Shown here piece after piece: positions 36,001 through 51,000 of a stretch of DNA of 64,000 bases (position 1 is its first letter; each line of letters opens with the position of its first letter). This DNA is from Climacteris rufus (taxonomy: Eukaryota; Chordata; Aves; Passeriformes; Climacteridae). The notes under the pieces are model-generated. The model was not told where the DNA came from. It saw only the letters and a program-made list of their open reading frames with translations, and did not search any database. The position numbers and the translations under genes were made by a program. The stretch spans positions 186,001 to 250,000 of the forward strand of contig VZRZ01001307.1 of NCBI GenBank assembly GCA_013398175.1, in the 5' to 3' direction.

Positions 36001-39000
36001 CCACCAAATGGGTGGATATTAATGTGGAAAACATGGATCTGGAGTGTAAAAGGTTTGCAAGAGAGATTCGGAGTTTGGATAAGGAAATGAGGACGTGGGA
36101 TGCTTTCACTGGGCTGGACAGCAAGGTGAAGAACATGCTGACAGCCCTGAAGGCTGTGGCAGAACTTCAAAATCCTGCCATCAGAGAAAGACACTGGCAG
36201 CAGCTGATGCAGGTGACAGGTGTGAGGTTTGTGATGGGCTCGGACACCACGCTGGCTGACCTCCTCAAGCTCAACTTGCATAAATTTGAGGGGGAGGTCC
36301 ATGGCATTGTGGACAAAGCAGTGCGAGAAATGAGCATGGAGAAAGTGCTGAAAGAGCTGAGAAGGACTTGGGGCTCCAGGGAGTTTCAGTATGAGCCTCA
36401 CCCCCGGACCAGCATCCCCTTGCTGAAGTCAGATGAGGAGCTCATTGAAACTTTAGAAGACAACCAGGTGCAGCTGCAGAATTTAATGTCATCCAAATAC
36501 ATTGCTTTCTTCCTGGAGGAGGTGTCTGCCTGGCAGAGGAAGCTCTCCACCTCTGACTCGGTCATTTCCCTCTGGTTCGAAGTGCAGCGTACGTGGTCTC
36601 ACCTGGAGAGCATTTTCATTGGCTCAGAAGATATCCGGGCACAGCTTCCCCAGGTATGAAACCCCAAATCCTATGTTTCCTGTTTGGAAAGTGTTGAAGA
36701 AGAGCCTCCATTATTAAATAGGCTTCTCTATAGTGCCAGGTTCCCCAAAGCAGGGCTGTTCTGAGGCTGCCTCAGTGCTGTGGTTGTGCCCCTGGTGCTG
36801 CCCCGGGGTGTGTTTGTACCACAGGCTGTGCCTGAGCTATGCTGAGGGGCTGAGTTTCTCCCTTCCACCACTGCATAGCAAACACAGAGTTTCTGGGACT
36901 GAGCAGGAGGCTGCTGCCTTCCTTCAGTGCTGCAGGCAGGTTCCCTCTTCCCTCAGAGGGGAGAGGACTGAGGTAATTATTCAGACACTGCAAGTCATCA
37001 AACAGAGCTGGCCAGGCAGCTCTGGCAGCATCCCCTTCCGGGCCTTCCACACTGGTGCTGGGGGAGGGCAGCTCTTCTGCCCATCCTGCTCTGGGAAATG
37101 GAGCAGAGCTGTCCCTGGGGAGCCCCTCAGGGTGCCTTTAGTCCAGCTCCCAGGGCCATTCCAGACCCACAGCTGTGCTGAGGAGGAACGTGCCTTTCAC
37201 TGACAAGGGAGCTGCAGCTGCAGCATCCCTGCTGTCCCTGTCGCTGTGCAGTGTCACTGACAGCACTGCAGGGCCTGTGACCCACAGAGGGTGTGCACAG
37301 CCCAGTGGCACAGGGACAGTGCCCCACCTGTGCCCATCCCTCCCTCTGGGCTGCTTGGACTGTTCCCCTGTGCTCTGGAGAGCGTTGGCCACACCTGGCT
37401 GCCTGGGCTGTGTAAATGCTGCTCCCAGAGCCCAGAGCACCATCCCCTGTGCCAGAGCTGCATCACATCCAGCAGCCCATGGTGGTTCAGAAACCACATC
37501 ATGATTTAATCTGAATCTGATGGGGCAGCCGCCCACACCTCAACACCCACCTGGAAGGTGCCATGGATCAGCAGCCTCTTCCCCTCCCCAGCAGGAAGGA
37601 AGAAGCTCAGACCCTTGGGAGACTGATCCTCCTCAGGATGCATCCAGGGCTGGGGAGGATGTGCTGACAGGCCCTGGGATGCACATCTGAAACTGGTTGG
37701 CAGGCTGGGAATGCTGGGGCTTTTCAGCCTGGAGGCTTGTTCCAGGCAGGAGGGTGGAGAACCCTTCAGGAATGGAGGAGGGTCCCCCCTGCACTGGACA
37801 GAAGGCTCTCTGCAGAGGAACTTCCCCTCAGCCCAAAGACAGCCCTCAGAGGATGGGACCTTTCAACATACAGTCAGTGCATTATTGTGACCGGGTCCTT
37901 TGTGTCCCTGTGTAGGACTCCAGACGCTTTGAAGGGATTGATGTGGATTTTAAAGAACTGGCCTATGAAGTTCAGAAAACCCCAAATGTAGTTGAGGCCA
38001 CCAATAAACCAGGTCTGTCGCAACAACTGGAGGACATTCAGAGTAGGTAGGTAGAATGTCAGTCCCAGGATTTTGTCAGAGACTGGAGTCAACCCTAAGG
38101 AATTGGTTGAACCTGTGCTCCAAGGCTTTTCCAAGGCTGTGCATCCTCTGCATTCACAAATCACAGCTTTTCTGATCTTTCTCAAGTCTTTGTATTTGTG
38201 ACCATTTTCCTGAAGCCCCCGAGTGGAATCTGACTTTGTGTCCAGGCACACTCTCATCCTGAATATTGATTTGCACACATTCAGGGCCAGGCATTCAGCG
38301 GGGTTCAACAGCCCATGGCCTTGCTGCCACCCCAAAGGTGATGTCTGAAATAGATGTATAGTGGTGTGAGCAGGGCTATCTTCAGATATTGGGAAGAAAT
38401 TCTTGGCTGTGAGGGTGGGGAGGCCCTGGCACAGGGTACCCAGAGAAGCTGTGGCTGCCCCCAGACCCCTGGAAGTGTCCAAGGCCAGGTTGGACGGGGC
38501 TTGGAGCAACCTGGGATAGTGGAAGGTGTCCCTGCCCATGGCAGAGGTGGGACAGGCTTCAGGGTCCCTTCCAACACAAACCATTCCATGATTCTGTGAT
38601 ATCTGCAGCAGAGCTGAGCCCATTTTCTTTAATTTACAAAATTATCTCTGTGTACCCCTGACACAAGGCATAACACAACTCCCTGAGAAAGACTGAGTGT
38701 CCTGAGATGGAGACACTTCCCACTTAACATATGAATGTGCCCAAAACACATTTCAAAGTTCATGTGAAGCTGTTGTGTCAGTAGCAGCTCTCCATTTCAA
38801 ATAAAGTTTTGATTTTATTTTCAATCAAACAAGGCCAATGTTCCTCACAGAGAATGTTATTTGGGAACTTTGTAAGCTCAGCAGCAGTTCAGCATGTGAA
38901 CACTGCAAGATTCATTTTAGAGCGGAGCAAACAAGTTTCCTTTCATGCTTTGCAAACACAAAAAGCTGAGTTGGTTGGAATCAGACTTTAAAATGTGGCT

Positions 39001-42000
39001 CATTAGAATAAAAGCAGTTCTGGAAATGTTCATCCCAGTGGATGCCACCACCTGTGGCAGCTCCGAGCTTGTCTAAAACAGTAGGTCAGACTGCAAACCT
39101 TTCCAACCCCTTCTTCCACCTGTGTTTCTGCTTTTGTGTGAGGCTGCCCTGGCTCTTGGTGTTTGACCCCTGGAGTAGAGAGTGAGCTGTGAGTTACCTT
39201 GTGCTTTGTTGATGTATTCAGGGCTGTTGGAAGGACCAGTGTGCAGGCTCAGCTCGTGCCTGCCATTTCCCCACGGTGGGGAGAATCTGCTTGATAACCC
39301 AAAGGGCAGCATGAAGCATGGAAGGATATTTACCCACCTGGTCTGGGCTCTGTTGACTGGCTTTGTCTCCTCAGGTTGTCTCTGTGTGAGAAGGCTTTGG
39401 CTGAATATTTGGACATGAAAAGGTTGGCCTTTCCCAGGTTTTACTTCATTTCTTCTGCAGATTTATTGGATATTCTTTCCAATGGCACCAACCCACATCT
39501 GGTAAGCCTTGTACTGCATCACCTTTGCATTTTCCAGCTGTCAGTAGTGTCACAGTGGAAGATGTTGTCCTGGCACTCTCCTTAGTGTCCTTTCTGGAGC
39601 GATTTTCTCCCACCCTCATGTGGATTAATAACTCTTTCACAGCTGATCTGTCAAAGCTAGCAGGCAACTCTGCACTGGGTGTTGTCTGATCTAACCCTGG
39701 TGATGCTTCTGGAGGGTTCAGAGAGCACTGCCATGGGTTTTGTGCCATAAACACAGTGGCTTTGTTTATGCTGGGATACAGTGAGGTTGCAGGAAACCAA
39801 CTTTCTCAAGGATCTCATCCAAAACTTGTTGCTTACCTTAGATCCCAGCCTGGAATGCTACCAAACAGCGTCTGTTGTTGAAAGAACCACAGACTGGTCA
39901 TTCCAGTGTGGAAGTGTTGACCACAGGTGGCTTGTAGAGGTACCTTTTTTAGGCAGAAGAGGCATTAGCCAGTAAGTGCTTCCTCCTTCCCCCATGCAAA
40001 GCCTTTGGGATGCCCTGGTTGTAGGGGAGGGAAGAGCACAGCCTGGAAGACATGAGGCAGCTCGTGGTCAGACTGTGGCTGTGGCTCACGGCGAGGCTGG
40101 GTGTCTGACCCTGCACTGGGCTTCTGGGATGATGCCTGAAATGCCAGATGTGGGGAATCACTCCAAATACACCATTCCTCCTGTTGACTTGAGAGGATTG
40201 CTGGATCACCCTGGGGAGGAGCTGGCAATGCCCTGCCTGTGGTAAGAGATGGCTTCCCAGTGCCCTTCCCCCCATTCCTGAGGATCAGACCCCTCTATCC
40301 CTGTGGGCAGAGCTCAGAGGATTCAGTCCTGCAGGTGCTTTTCCACACGGAATATGGCAGTGGTGGGGTTGGTTCCTCGTGCTGCTGGAGCTGCTGTCAG
40401 GAAACCTTGGGTGCTTTGCCTGGCAATGCCATGCCCTGACCAGCCTGGTTTGGGAGGCATCATTCATCCTAAGGTTGGTATGTAAGCCAAATCAACATGT
40501 TCACAGCAAATGGAGACTGTTGAGTAAGGAATCAATTCCTCCTTCCACCTTTTAGTAATGAGCAATCTCAGCTTCTTTAAGCTTTTCCTCATTTTCAGTG
40601 TTCATGTGAGCATGTGAGTGGGGCATGTTTGGAAATGCTGTTGTTGCCACTAACCTTTAACTCTGCTTGGATCTCTTTTCTGCTGCTGTGTGATTTCAGT
40701 CCACAGAGTGTCATAAATACACAGCTGATTGATGCTTAAAATGGAGAGAGAGAAAACACAGGAAGCAGAGAAAAGCTGCTGTGTTGAAATGCTCCATGGA
40801 GTAAGAAGAAATTCCTGGTGCTTTCTGTTATTCAAAACTATTTGCAGTAAAATCAAAGTAAATGTCAAGTGGGATCATACATGGATAGGCTCTCAGCCTT
40901 TCCACTGTAGTTTCAAAGCCTGATAATTCCTAAAGGAGGATTAAATAGACAATGATATTATCCACTTGAACTGGATATTGAACTGGTGCAGATTCAGGTG
41001 TATTCCAGGGTCTGGTTGCAGGATTGTATCGAATGCTGGAGCACAGCCAGAGCCCTGCAGGCTGTCAGGGGCTGGGAATGGACAGTGGGCATTGCTGAGC
41101 CTACCCACTTAGAGGTGTGAGAACAGGACTCTATGGTTTATGTAAGATTTGAAAGGAGATGTGCTTATCTTGGTGGGGAAACTGAGAGTCCATTGCTTCT
41201 TGATCCACTTGTCACCTTCTGGGATTTGGCCTTGCTTGAACACAGGTAAGAAGACTGATAACCTGTGGGACAGCTCGTGAGGAGGGTTAGAATGCTCTGT
41301 GGGACAGGGAGTGGGAACTGGACAGATGAGCCATAGAATCATAGGATATCCTGAATGGGAAGGGACACACCAGGATTACCCAGTCCCACCCCTGTCCCTG
41401 CACAGACACCCCAACAACCCCACCCTGGGCATCCCTGGCAGCGCTGTCCCAACGCCCCTGGAGCTCTGGCAGCCTCGGGGCTGGGACCATTCCCTGGGGA
41501 GCCTGGGCAGTGCCCAGCACCCTCTGGGGGTAGAACCTTGCCCTGATCTCCAGCCTGACCCTGCCCTGGCACAGCTCCGGCTGTTCCCTGGGTCCTGTCC
41601 CTGTCACAGAGAGCAGAGATCGGAGCTGCCCCTCGGGAGGAGCTGCAGCCCTTGGTGAGCTCTGACCTCAGCCTCCTGTGCTCCAGGTGAGCTTTCCAAG
41701 TGCCCTCAGCCACTCTTCGTGTGGCACCTCAGGGCTCTTCACCATCTTCACATCCCTCCTCTTGACACTCTCTAATGGCTTAATGTCTTTTTTGTATTGT
41801 GGCACCAAAAGTGCCCCCAGCACTCGAGGTGAGGTTGCCCCAGTGCAGAGCAGAGCAGGACAATCCTTGCTCTCCCCTGGCCAGTGATGCTGGGCCCGAT
41901 GCCCCCCAGGACATTGTGACCCTTTGGGCTGCCAGGGCCCACTGGTGACCCATATCCAACTTGCCATTGACCACAGGTCCCTTTCTGTGGCACTGCTCTC

Positions 42001-45000
42001 CCCTGGCCAGTGATGCTGGGCCCGATGCCCCCCAGGACATTGTGACCCTTTGGGCTGCCAGGGCCCACTGGTGACCCATATCCAACTTGCCATTGACCAC
42101 AGGTCCCTTTCTGTGGCACTGCTCTCCAGCCTCTTGTTCCCCACTCCTCCCAGCTTTCCCTGAAAGGAGGAGAACACCAGACATTATGGGCTGTTCTCCT
42201 TTCCCATCCTGCCCATGAGTCTGTCCATCTCCCTGTCTCAGCTGTTGTGGAGGGAGGCAGCACCTGGCCAGGGCTGCCCTTTCCTGTGTGTCTCGGTTTT
42301 GAAAAACAGGTGTCTGCTAAGAGAGGTTGAACCCTCCCTTAGGACAGAGAATGTGATTTTTCCCTCCCTCCGAATTATTTAATTTTGAAATCAAGGGCTC
42401 TCAGGCAAAGATACGGGAAAAGGAATNNNNNNNNNNNNNNNNNNNNNNNNNNNNNNNNNNNNNNNNNNNNNNNNNNNNNNNNNNNNNNNNNNNNNNNNNN
42501 NNNNNNNNNNNNNNNNNNNNNNNNNNNNNNNNNNNNNNNNNNNNNNNNNNNNNNNNNNNNNNNNNNNNNNNNNNNNNNNNNNNNNNNNNNNNNNNNNNNN
42601 NNNNNNNNNNNNNNNNNNNNNNNNNNNNNNNNNNNNNNNNNNNNNNNNNNNNNNNNNNNNNNNNNNNNNNNNNNNNNNNNNNNNNNNNNNNNNNNNNNNN
42701 NNNNNNNNNNNNNNNNNNNNNNNNNNNNNNNNNNNNNNNNNNNNNNNNNNNNNNNNNNNNNNNNNNNNNNNNNNNNNNNNNNNNNNNNNNNNNNNNNNNN
42801 NNNNNNNNNNNNNNNNNNNNNNNNNNNNNNNNNNNNNNNNNNNNNNNNNNNNNNNNNNNNNNNNNNNNNNNNNNNNNNNNNNNNNNNNNNNNNNNNNNNN
42901 NNNNNNNNNNNNNNNNNNNNNNNNNNNNNNNNNNNNNNNNNNNNNNNNNNNNNNNNNNNNNNNNNNNNNNNNNNNNNNNNNNNNNNNNNNNNNNNNNNNN
43001 NNNNNNNNNNNNNNNNNNNNNNNNNNNNNNNNNNNNNNNNNNNNNNNNNNNNNNNTTTGTTACTTAGTAACAGTGATGGAGAAAAAATTCCAAGACATCC
43101 CCCAACCTCCGACACTGTGGGATCACCAGTGCTGAGAGAAGCCCCCTGTGCTGGCAGCAGTGTGTGGCATACAGGGATTTAGCTGTGTGTGATGTTGCTC
43201 CAGGTCTGGTGACCTGCTCAGCTCCCACACGCAGGTGCTGGTGTTGGGACACTCAGGTGTAGCAGCCCGAAGCTGCTGCTTGCTGCTTGTGAGAAAATCC
43301 TTTTTCCCTTGGGAGGTATGAAAACAATAATGATAAGCACTTGTTGTTTATTGTTCTTGTACGATATGTTTTGGATTAGGGCAGTGTAGAACCCAGCCAA
43401 TCATATACCTGGGTTCCTACTATAAAAAAGGACAATACAATAAACTGGGCTGCTGCTGGCTCGCTCTGGGGTCCCTGTGAACCAAGGTGTGTGCTGTCTC
43501 ATTATTACAGATAATAATGGCATACAATGGATAACAATTGCTGCCATACTCAGGAGCAGTGCTGGTGTCTCCCTTTGGCTTTGCAAAGCAGCTGGGTGTG
43601 AACAGGACAGGACTGAATCATTCTGCTCCTTCTGGAAAAGTACTTTTGGTCAAGATGGTGTTTAATCTGGGTTGTTGAGCTGTTTGTCTTGGGTCTCGGG
43701 CAGAAATAAAGATCTGACTTCTCTGTGGAGGAAAACTCAGGACTTTTCTTAGGCACAAAATTGATTTCTAAGAGAGAACAACCAGAAAGGTTCTCAGTGA
43801 AGAAAACCCCAGTGCTGAGAACAGGACAAGGTGGAGCTGTGGCTGGAGACCTCTCAGCACTACATGCAGGGAAATTGGGACAGGGGGGCCATGCAATGTT
43901 TGAATGTTTTCTGTGCCTTTGCCTTGTCTGGGAGATTTCAAGATTTGTTAGAGCATGTCTGTGTTCTAAATGAGAGAGAAGTGGGTGGAAGTACTGAGAG
44001 AGACAGCAAGAGGCTTGTGTTGGCAGTACCCTGGCCCTGAGTGAGATATGGTGCTGCCAAGATGTCTAATCCACGCTTTCTGAGCAGGACTGTGCCTGTC
44101 ACACATGTGCTGATCTCTGTTCTGCCTGTCCTGCCTCCATTGCTTGATTTACAATTCCTTTTGCAGGTGCAGCGTCACCTTTCCAAACTCTTTGACAACT
44201 TGGCCAAACTGAAATTCCAGGTGGACTCTGATCAAAAGACAACAAAGGTGGGCCTGGGAATGTACAGCAGAGAGGAGGAATACGTCCAGTTTAGTGAACC
44301 CTGTGACTGCAGTGGGCAGGTGAGAGGGAAGACCTTATCTGTCCAAACTGCCTGGTGGAAGCTGCTCTCCCACCCTTTGGGTGGCCATCCCTGGCCAAGA
44401 TGTGCAGCTTCTCTACACTTTCTTTATGAGAAAAGCTGGAACAGGTGGTGTATAACTTAATCCTTTCTTACACCACAGCTCTAGTCCTCCTCTGGATGGG
44501 TCCTCTCAGCCCACAGTGCAAGGAAGGGCTCTGGCCTTTTCTTTACTAGGATTTTTTAATTTTAGTTGTTGAAAGACATGTTGAAAGTTACTCTTACCCT
44601 CCCAGCTGGGGAGGGGATGCAGATTGAAAATAGTTTAATCTACCCTCTGTACAAGTACCTTTGGAAACAGAAGGGTTCTTTCCCCTGTTTTCCAAATCTT
44701 CCTTATTTCATAGGACGAGTTGTAGTACAAAATCTAAGAACCAAGTTACTGCTCAGCTTTTCTGTCCCTGTAGTTGCACTTTTCTCCATGGACTATTATA
44801 GGAAGCTAAAGTATGTAATACCAGCTCTGAGCTCCCTGGTGATGGAACTTGGCATTTAAACTCTCCTCTCAGTGAGGACTTTGCCTGTGAAATACTAAAT
44901 TCAGCAGGAATTGTGTTCCCAGCATTCTCTTGCTGCTGGCAGATTGTGCTGAAGTCCCACAAGTGACTCTGTCATGGCCTGGAGCTGGAACACGCTGAAC

Positions 45001-48000
45001 TAAATTGCTCCTCAGTGGAGTTCATTTTGGTTCCTCCTATAGCTGGAGTTCCACAAAAACCTGCCTTGGTGTCTGGAAACAGATGCTGATCCTGTGGGAC
45101 CAGAAATAGCTGAGTCCCCCAGTTCGGAGCAGGCCAGAGCTTGTTTGACTGGAGAGCTGGGCTGCTTGTCCCGTTCCCTGCCATCACTCACTGCTGATGA
45201 GGAGCATGAGTGTTCTGGGATTTAATCCCTTCTGCAGGTCGAGGTCTGGCTGAATCGCCTGCTGGGCACCATGAGGGCCACGCTGAGGGCCGGGATGGCG
45301 GCGGCGGTCATGGCGTACGAGGACAAGCCGAGGGAGCAGTGGCTCTTTGACCACCCTGCCCAGGTACCCGCCCTGCTCACCCTGCTGTCCTGCCCTTCCC
45401 TGCTTCCAGTGCCAACTCTGTTTTCTGGCTGTGCTGTGCAGCAGGGAGGAAGGGCAAGTTCTCCTTTCTCCTGGCAATTTCTGGATGGATTCCCAGGCTG
45501 AGCTCTGTGCTCTGACCAGAGCTCCAGGCAGGGTGCAGCTTGGGGGCTTGGGCAGTGGCTGCTGCACCCCGGGGCTCCCAGAAAGACCCTACACCCAGAG
45601 AGGGGAGAGAAAAAATTGGTGAGGCCTGGTGGGAGGAAAGAGCCCCTTTGGCAGCGTTGTGGTCTCCAGCTCAGCTTCCTGTGTGGTCAGACATGGAGAC
45701 ATGGGAAAGGGGCTCATTCACTGAGGAGCAGCTGCTAAATGTGTCTGCCACTGCTGGGATTTCAGTGGGTGTCACAGGGCAGATCCCTGCCCCCCTACCT
45801 GCTGTGATACTGTATGACAGAATACTTCATTTCATGTCATGGATGCTTCATCCTTGGTCTCCCCATGGATCAGACACTCTCAAATGTAAGGAAGCTCTGG
45901 TGTTTCCCTGGTGTGGAGCCAGTCTGTTTCTCCAGGTGGCTCTTGCCTGCACCCAGATCTGGTGGACAGCTGAGGTGGGGATGGCCTTCTCCAGGATGAA
46001 GGAAGGCTATGAGAAGGCCATGAAGGAGTACCACAAGAAGCAAGTGGCCCAGCTGAACACCCTGGTGACGATGCTGCTGGGGCAGCTCTCCAAGGGTGAC
46101 AGGCAGAAGATCATGACCATCTGCACCATCGATGTGCATGCTCGGGATGTGGTGGCAAAGATGATCGCGCAGAAGGTTGGTGTTCCCAGCTCAGCATGCT
46201 CCATGCTGGGCACTGTGGTGGAGATTATGGAGTGACAGATCAGGCACAGGCACTCAGATCATTGCCTGGCATAGCAGGGCACACATGGCCATAAGGAAAA
46301 GCATTTAGGCTCTTCTTTCTGTAGTTTCCTTTTTCTGGTGTGGGGCCACAGGGAATCCCTTGGGACTTATCCACCTCTCCCACTGATGACCACTGCCCTG
46401 TCATCATAAAATCACTGAAGGGATTGGGTTGGAAAGGACCTTAAAGCTTTTCACATCCCAACACCCTGCCATGGGCAGGGACACCTTCCACTATCCCAGG
46501 TTGCTCCAAGCCCCGTCCAACCTGGCCTTGGACACTTCCAGGGCTGGGGCAGCCACAGCTTCTCTGGGCACCCTGTGCCAGGGCCTCCCCACTCTCCCAG
46601 GGAACAATTCCCTCTCAATAGTCCATCTAACCCTGCCCTCTGGCAGTGGGAAGTAATTTCCCCCCTGTCCTGTCCCTCCAGGCCCTTGTCCCAAGTCCCT
46701 CTCCCGCTCTCTTGGGGCCCCTTTAGGCACTGGGAGGGGCTTTAAGACCTCCCTGGAGCCTTCACCTCTCCAGGCTGAACAGCCCCAGCTCTCCCAGCCT
46801 GGCTCCAGAGCAAAGGGGCTCTATCCCTCTAATCACTGTGTCCTTGACACTGTGTCATATCCGGCCCTGCAGGTGGTTGGGAAGGTTGCCCCGGGTGTGC
46901 TGGGTTGTGGCTTTATCCTCACCTGTGCCTCTGGGTGGCAGCCAGATCGAGCACAGGTTTCTGGCTCATTTGATTCTACTTCTGCTGCTGGGGGATGGGG
47001 AGGTGCCCCTCCTCCTGACCGCAGCTGGTGACAGCTCCCTCGCAGTCCCCCCGTGTCCCCTGCCCTGCCCTGACGGTGCTGGGGGCCCTTGCAGGTGGCC
47101 CATGCCCAGGCATTCCTGTGGCTGTCGCAGCTGCGGCACCGGTGGTCGGACGAGGAGCGGCACTGCTTCGCCCACATCTGTGACGCCCAGTTCCTGTACT
47201 CCTACGAATACCTCGGCAACACCCCGCGGCTCGTGATCACCCCCCTGACCGACAGGTGAGCCCTGGGGAGCTCCCTCACAGCTGGACCCAGAGCTGCCAG
47301 CCAGAGAGGGCTTTGCTTTGAATGCCTGCGTCCCTCGTGTTTTTCTCTGTGTCTCGGCACTCCAGTGGCAGAGCTCCAGCTCTCAACGTGGTTTGGGATT
47401 TTACAGTGTTACCCTCTGTGGTGTCTGTGCCTCAAATCCCAGGGTGGGATGCAGCTCCCAGATGAAGATGCTCACAGTGGGTGTCTGCCTGGGCATGAGG
47501 TGTCCACAGCTCACAGGGTTGGGGAGTCCCAGAGCTTTCATCTTGTCCTGCAGGAGACATTTGCCAGTGGTTCACCCATCTCAGTGGGGACACCGACAGT
47601 GATGTGAGATGCTCTGAGCTGTCGCACCTGGCTTTCAGCTGCCTATCCAGATGTGTGCAAGTCTCCTGTGGGTCCCTTGTCATACCTTTCCACTCTGTGT
47701 GATGCTTCAGTAGCTGTGAGCATCTCAGATGGCCGTAGCCACCCATGTTAGTCAGCTAAACCAACCCCCATGCGCTATCAGGTTTCGTTGGCCATGGCTG
47801 TACAGTTCTGTGGCTTGTACAGAGGGTACAGGCACCCACATGTGGGCACCTCCCTGGGATCCACCATCAGCCTGATGGAGGAGCTTTGGGGGCCAGCATT
47901 ATGTGGAACCATTCATGGGCCATCAGAGCAGGTATTTAACTGTGAGGGGGAGTGGGATCCCTTGGGCTGAGGAGCACTGGTTAGCAAGAGAAAGATCTTT

Positions 48001-51000
48001 CAGAAAAACTGACCTTTCCTCATGCTATCCTGGACATGCCCAATGTCACTGAGAGAGTTTCCAAAGAAAGCACAGCCTGGAGTGAAGAGGCTGGGCAGAC
48101 CCCAGTGGAAGATGAGTATCTCTTGGATTTGAGGAGCAGCTGAGGGAGCTGGGGTGACTTACCCTGGAGAAAAGGAGGCTCAGAGGGTACATTCTGACTC
48201 TTCACAACTCCCAGACAGGAGGGTGGATCCAGGTGGGGATCAGGCTCTGCTCCCAGGAAACAAGGGATAGGATGAGAGGAAAAATGCCTCAAGGTGCACC
48301 AGGGCTGGTTTAGATTGGACATTAGGAAAAAGTTTCATCACTGAAAGCGTTGTCAAGCCCTGGCACAGGCTGCCCAGGGCAGTGATGGAATCAACATCCC
48401 TGGAAGTGTTCAAAAAACGCATGTGGCACTTAAGGACATGGTTTAGTTGTGAACATGCTGGTGGTGATGGCTTGATGATTGGACTTGATGATCTTAAAAG
48501 TCTTTTCCAACCTTTATGATTCTGTGAGTTCACGGAGAAATCACAGCAGGGCAGAGGTGGTTGTTAATGCCCACGAGGACTTTCAGCTTGGACACGCTCA
48601 CACAGAGCCTCCCCAGAGGAGGGTGAAGGGCTCTCCAGAGTGCAGTGCCTGAGGGCCATGTCCCTACAGCCCAGCAGTGACCTGTGTGACCCAGCTCAGT
48701 CTCTTTCCCCTCGCCCTGTGCAGGTGCTACATCACCCTGACGCAGTCGCTGCACCTGACCATGAGCGGGGCGCCCGCGGGCCCGGCCGGCACCGGCAAGA
48801 CGGAGACCACCAAGGATCTGGGGCGTGCCCTGGGCATCATGGTGTACGTGTTCAACTGCTCTGAGCAGATGGACTACCAGGTACTGCTCCCCTCGGAGCC
48901 TGCTGCAACCTGGAGGACGAGGGTTATCCAGCTGAGCTTGCTCTGCTCCATCCCCTCACGCCCCTGCCACACCGCTTTCAGCTGCACAGCTTCTTCTCCT
49001 CCTCCCTTTTCTTCTCTAACACTTGCACAAGGTTCTTCAGGAGAAAGAGGCCTGAACTGTGCTCTCTGCCCTGTTCCTCCTTTCCCTTCCCTCCTGGAGT
49101 TAGATTCCATATGAAATACTTCACAAATTCTAGCCTGTTCAGACCAAAGCTGTGCTGATCCATTCCCTCTCAGCACACCTATGAGCTGCCCGCCCTGCCA
49201 TGGGGAGGGACCCCTCCTGGTTTTCTCAGTATCCTCTCCCAGGATAAGGCCAACACTGGGTCATGGGGCTGATCCCTGTGCTCTCCATGGGGTTTGGTGG
49301 CCTTGGATCATATTTTATCCAGCTGAGGTCTCATGGAAATGGGGCCATCAGTAACTCAGCCCAGGTGACCTTTAAATGGCACCAGAGCACAGAGATGTCA
49401 AGAGAGTGCAATTAGCAAATCAAGTGGCAAACTGTGCAGAGCTATAAATATGATAATTGAGTTGTGCCTGCTGCTCCCATGCACTTTTCTAAATACCCAC
49501 AATAGACTGTAAATTGCTATAAATAAACAGGCAAGGAAATCAAATCCATTTTTTGCTAGAGTTGATTCCATTTGTGATTTCACTCTTGTAATTTTATTTT
49601 ATTTTTTTCTTTTCAGTCTTGTGGGAATATTTACAAAGGCCTTTCCCAGACAGGAGCCTGGGGCTGTTTTGATGAATTTAACAGGATCTCAGTCGAGGTC
49701 CTTTCTGTGGTTGCTGTACAGGTAAGTGGAGAAAAGCTTGTGGATAAATACAAACAAGGCAGAGCCATGCTGCAACATTCACAGCCAGGGTAAATATGGG
49801 AAGTGTGTGTTGCTAGTCTCAGTTCATGTGTGGGCAGGTGAGGGTCTATATCCCTGAATGAATATCACATGAATATCACAGCATGGACAAAATGCAGCAA
49901 TGATGTTCTGCAAACATTTTTGTAATTTTTTTCTTCCCCTGGTTACAGCATTTCTGTAGAGGCAACTCCTTACAGCTTTTTTTCCCAGCTCAGCACCCAC
50001 TGCAGCTCTGTACCTGCTCCTCGTGGCTTTACTGTGCTATGAGATAACCTCAGTGTCTCATTCTGGGAGGAGAGCTGTCCTGCTCCACCTGCCCTCTGGG
50101 GAATCATTTTCATGGAGGGCAGATCCACGGACTGCTGGACTTTCAGGGGTTACTTATTGCCTCCAGTCAGGCACAGGCACATATTCAACAAATAGGAACA
50201 CAAGAGTAATTTTTTGAACACTTACCTGCCCCCATGGCTGTGCAGGCTTCCTAGCTTCCTGGCTTCCTTCCTTGCCTGCCTGCCTGCCTTCTCTTTTCAT
50301 TTGGTGTAGATTTCATTCCAGGGTCTGTGATGAAAGCACTGCAAAATGGCTTTGGAGGGTATTCCCAGCTGAGTGGCATAATTCCCAAGAGGAATGTGTG
50401 CTGCCCTGTGGGTGCAGCAGCATGTTCCTGGGAGCTGGGTCAGCCAGGGGACACTTGGGGACTGGGACCTGCAGCGGAAGTGCAGCCCTTGCTTGGTGCT
50501 TGCCTGGGACACCCTGAGCACGGAGTAAAGCTGGGAGAGAACTCTTTGAGCAGTGCCCAGCTATGCAGAGGTGTTTTCCCTGGGGAATAATTTCTCATTT
50601 CCTCTGTAGTTTAAACTCTCCCGAGTTTAACCATTGAGGGGATATTTTTGGTTCCCTGTGTGAAGCCCAGCAGCAGCCCTTGGAGGAGGGCTGGGAAAGA
50701 TCCTGCCCTCCCCACTGTGCTGGCAAGGACTGACCTCCTGTGCTTGTATAGAATCCAGCACTTCATCTCCTTCTTTCCTTGTTCTTGCTGGCCCATGACA
50801 AAATTTGGAAAAAATTGAAAATTTGGAAAAGAGTGAAAGGGCTGTGGGAGGAGAGGCTCCACTCCATACCCTGTTCCTACCTGCCCAGGTGATGGGAAGG
50901 GAAAGTGCAGTAGGACTCATGTCCCTCCTAGCAGGGGCAGAAATCTGGGCAGCTCAGGTATGACCACAGGGCAGCAGGATGAGAGCAGGCCCTGCTACAG

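Noticed and set aside
41668..42263. - strand frames with an exact 42-residue repeat, possible repeat protein
   Set aside because: The nucleotide sequence is CR1. The repeat is a 126-bp DNA duplication that happens to be a multiple of three, and the frames lack gene context.
42375..43182. Open frames spanning the second N gap
   Set aside because: Artefact of N; DNAH9 exons 22 and 23 join without missing codons.
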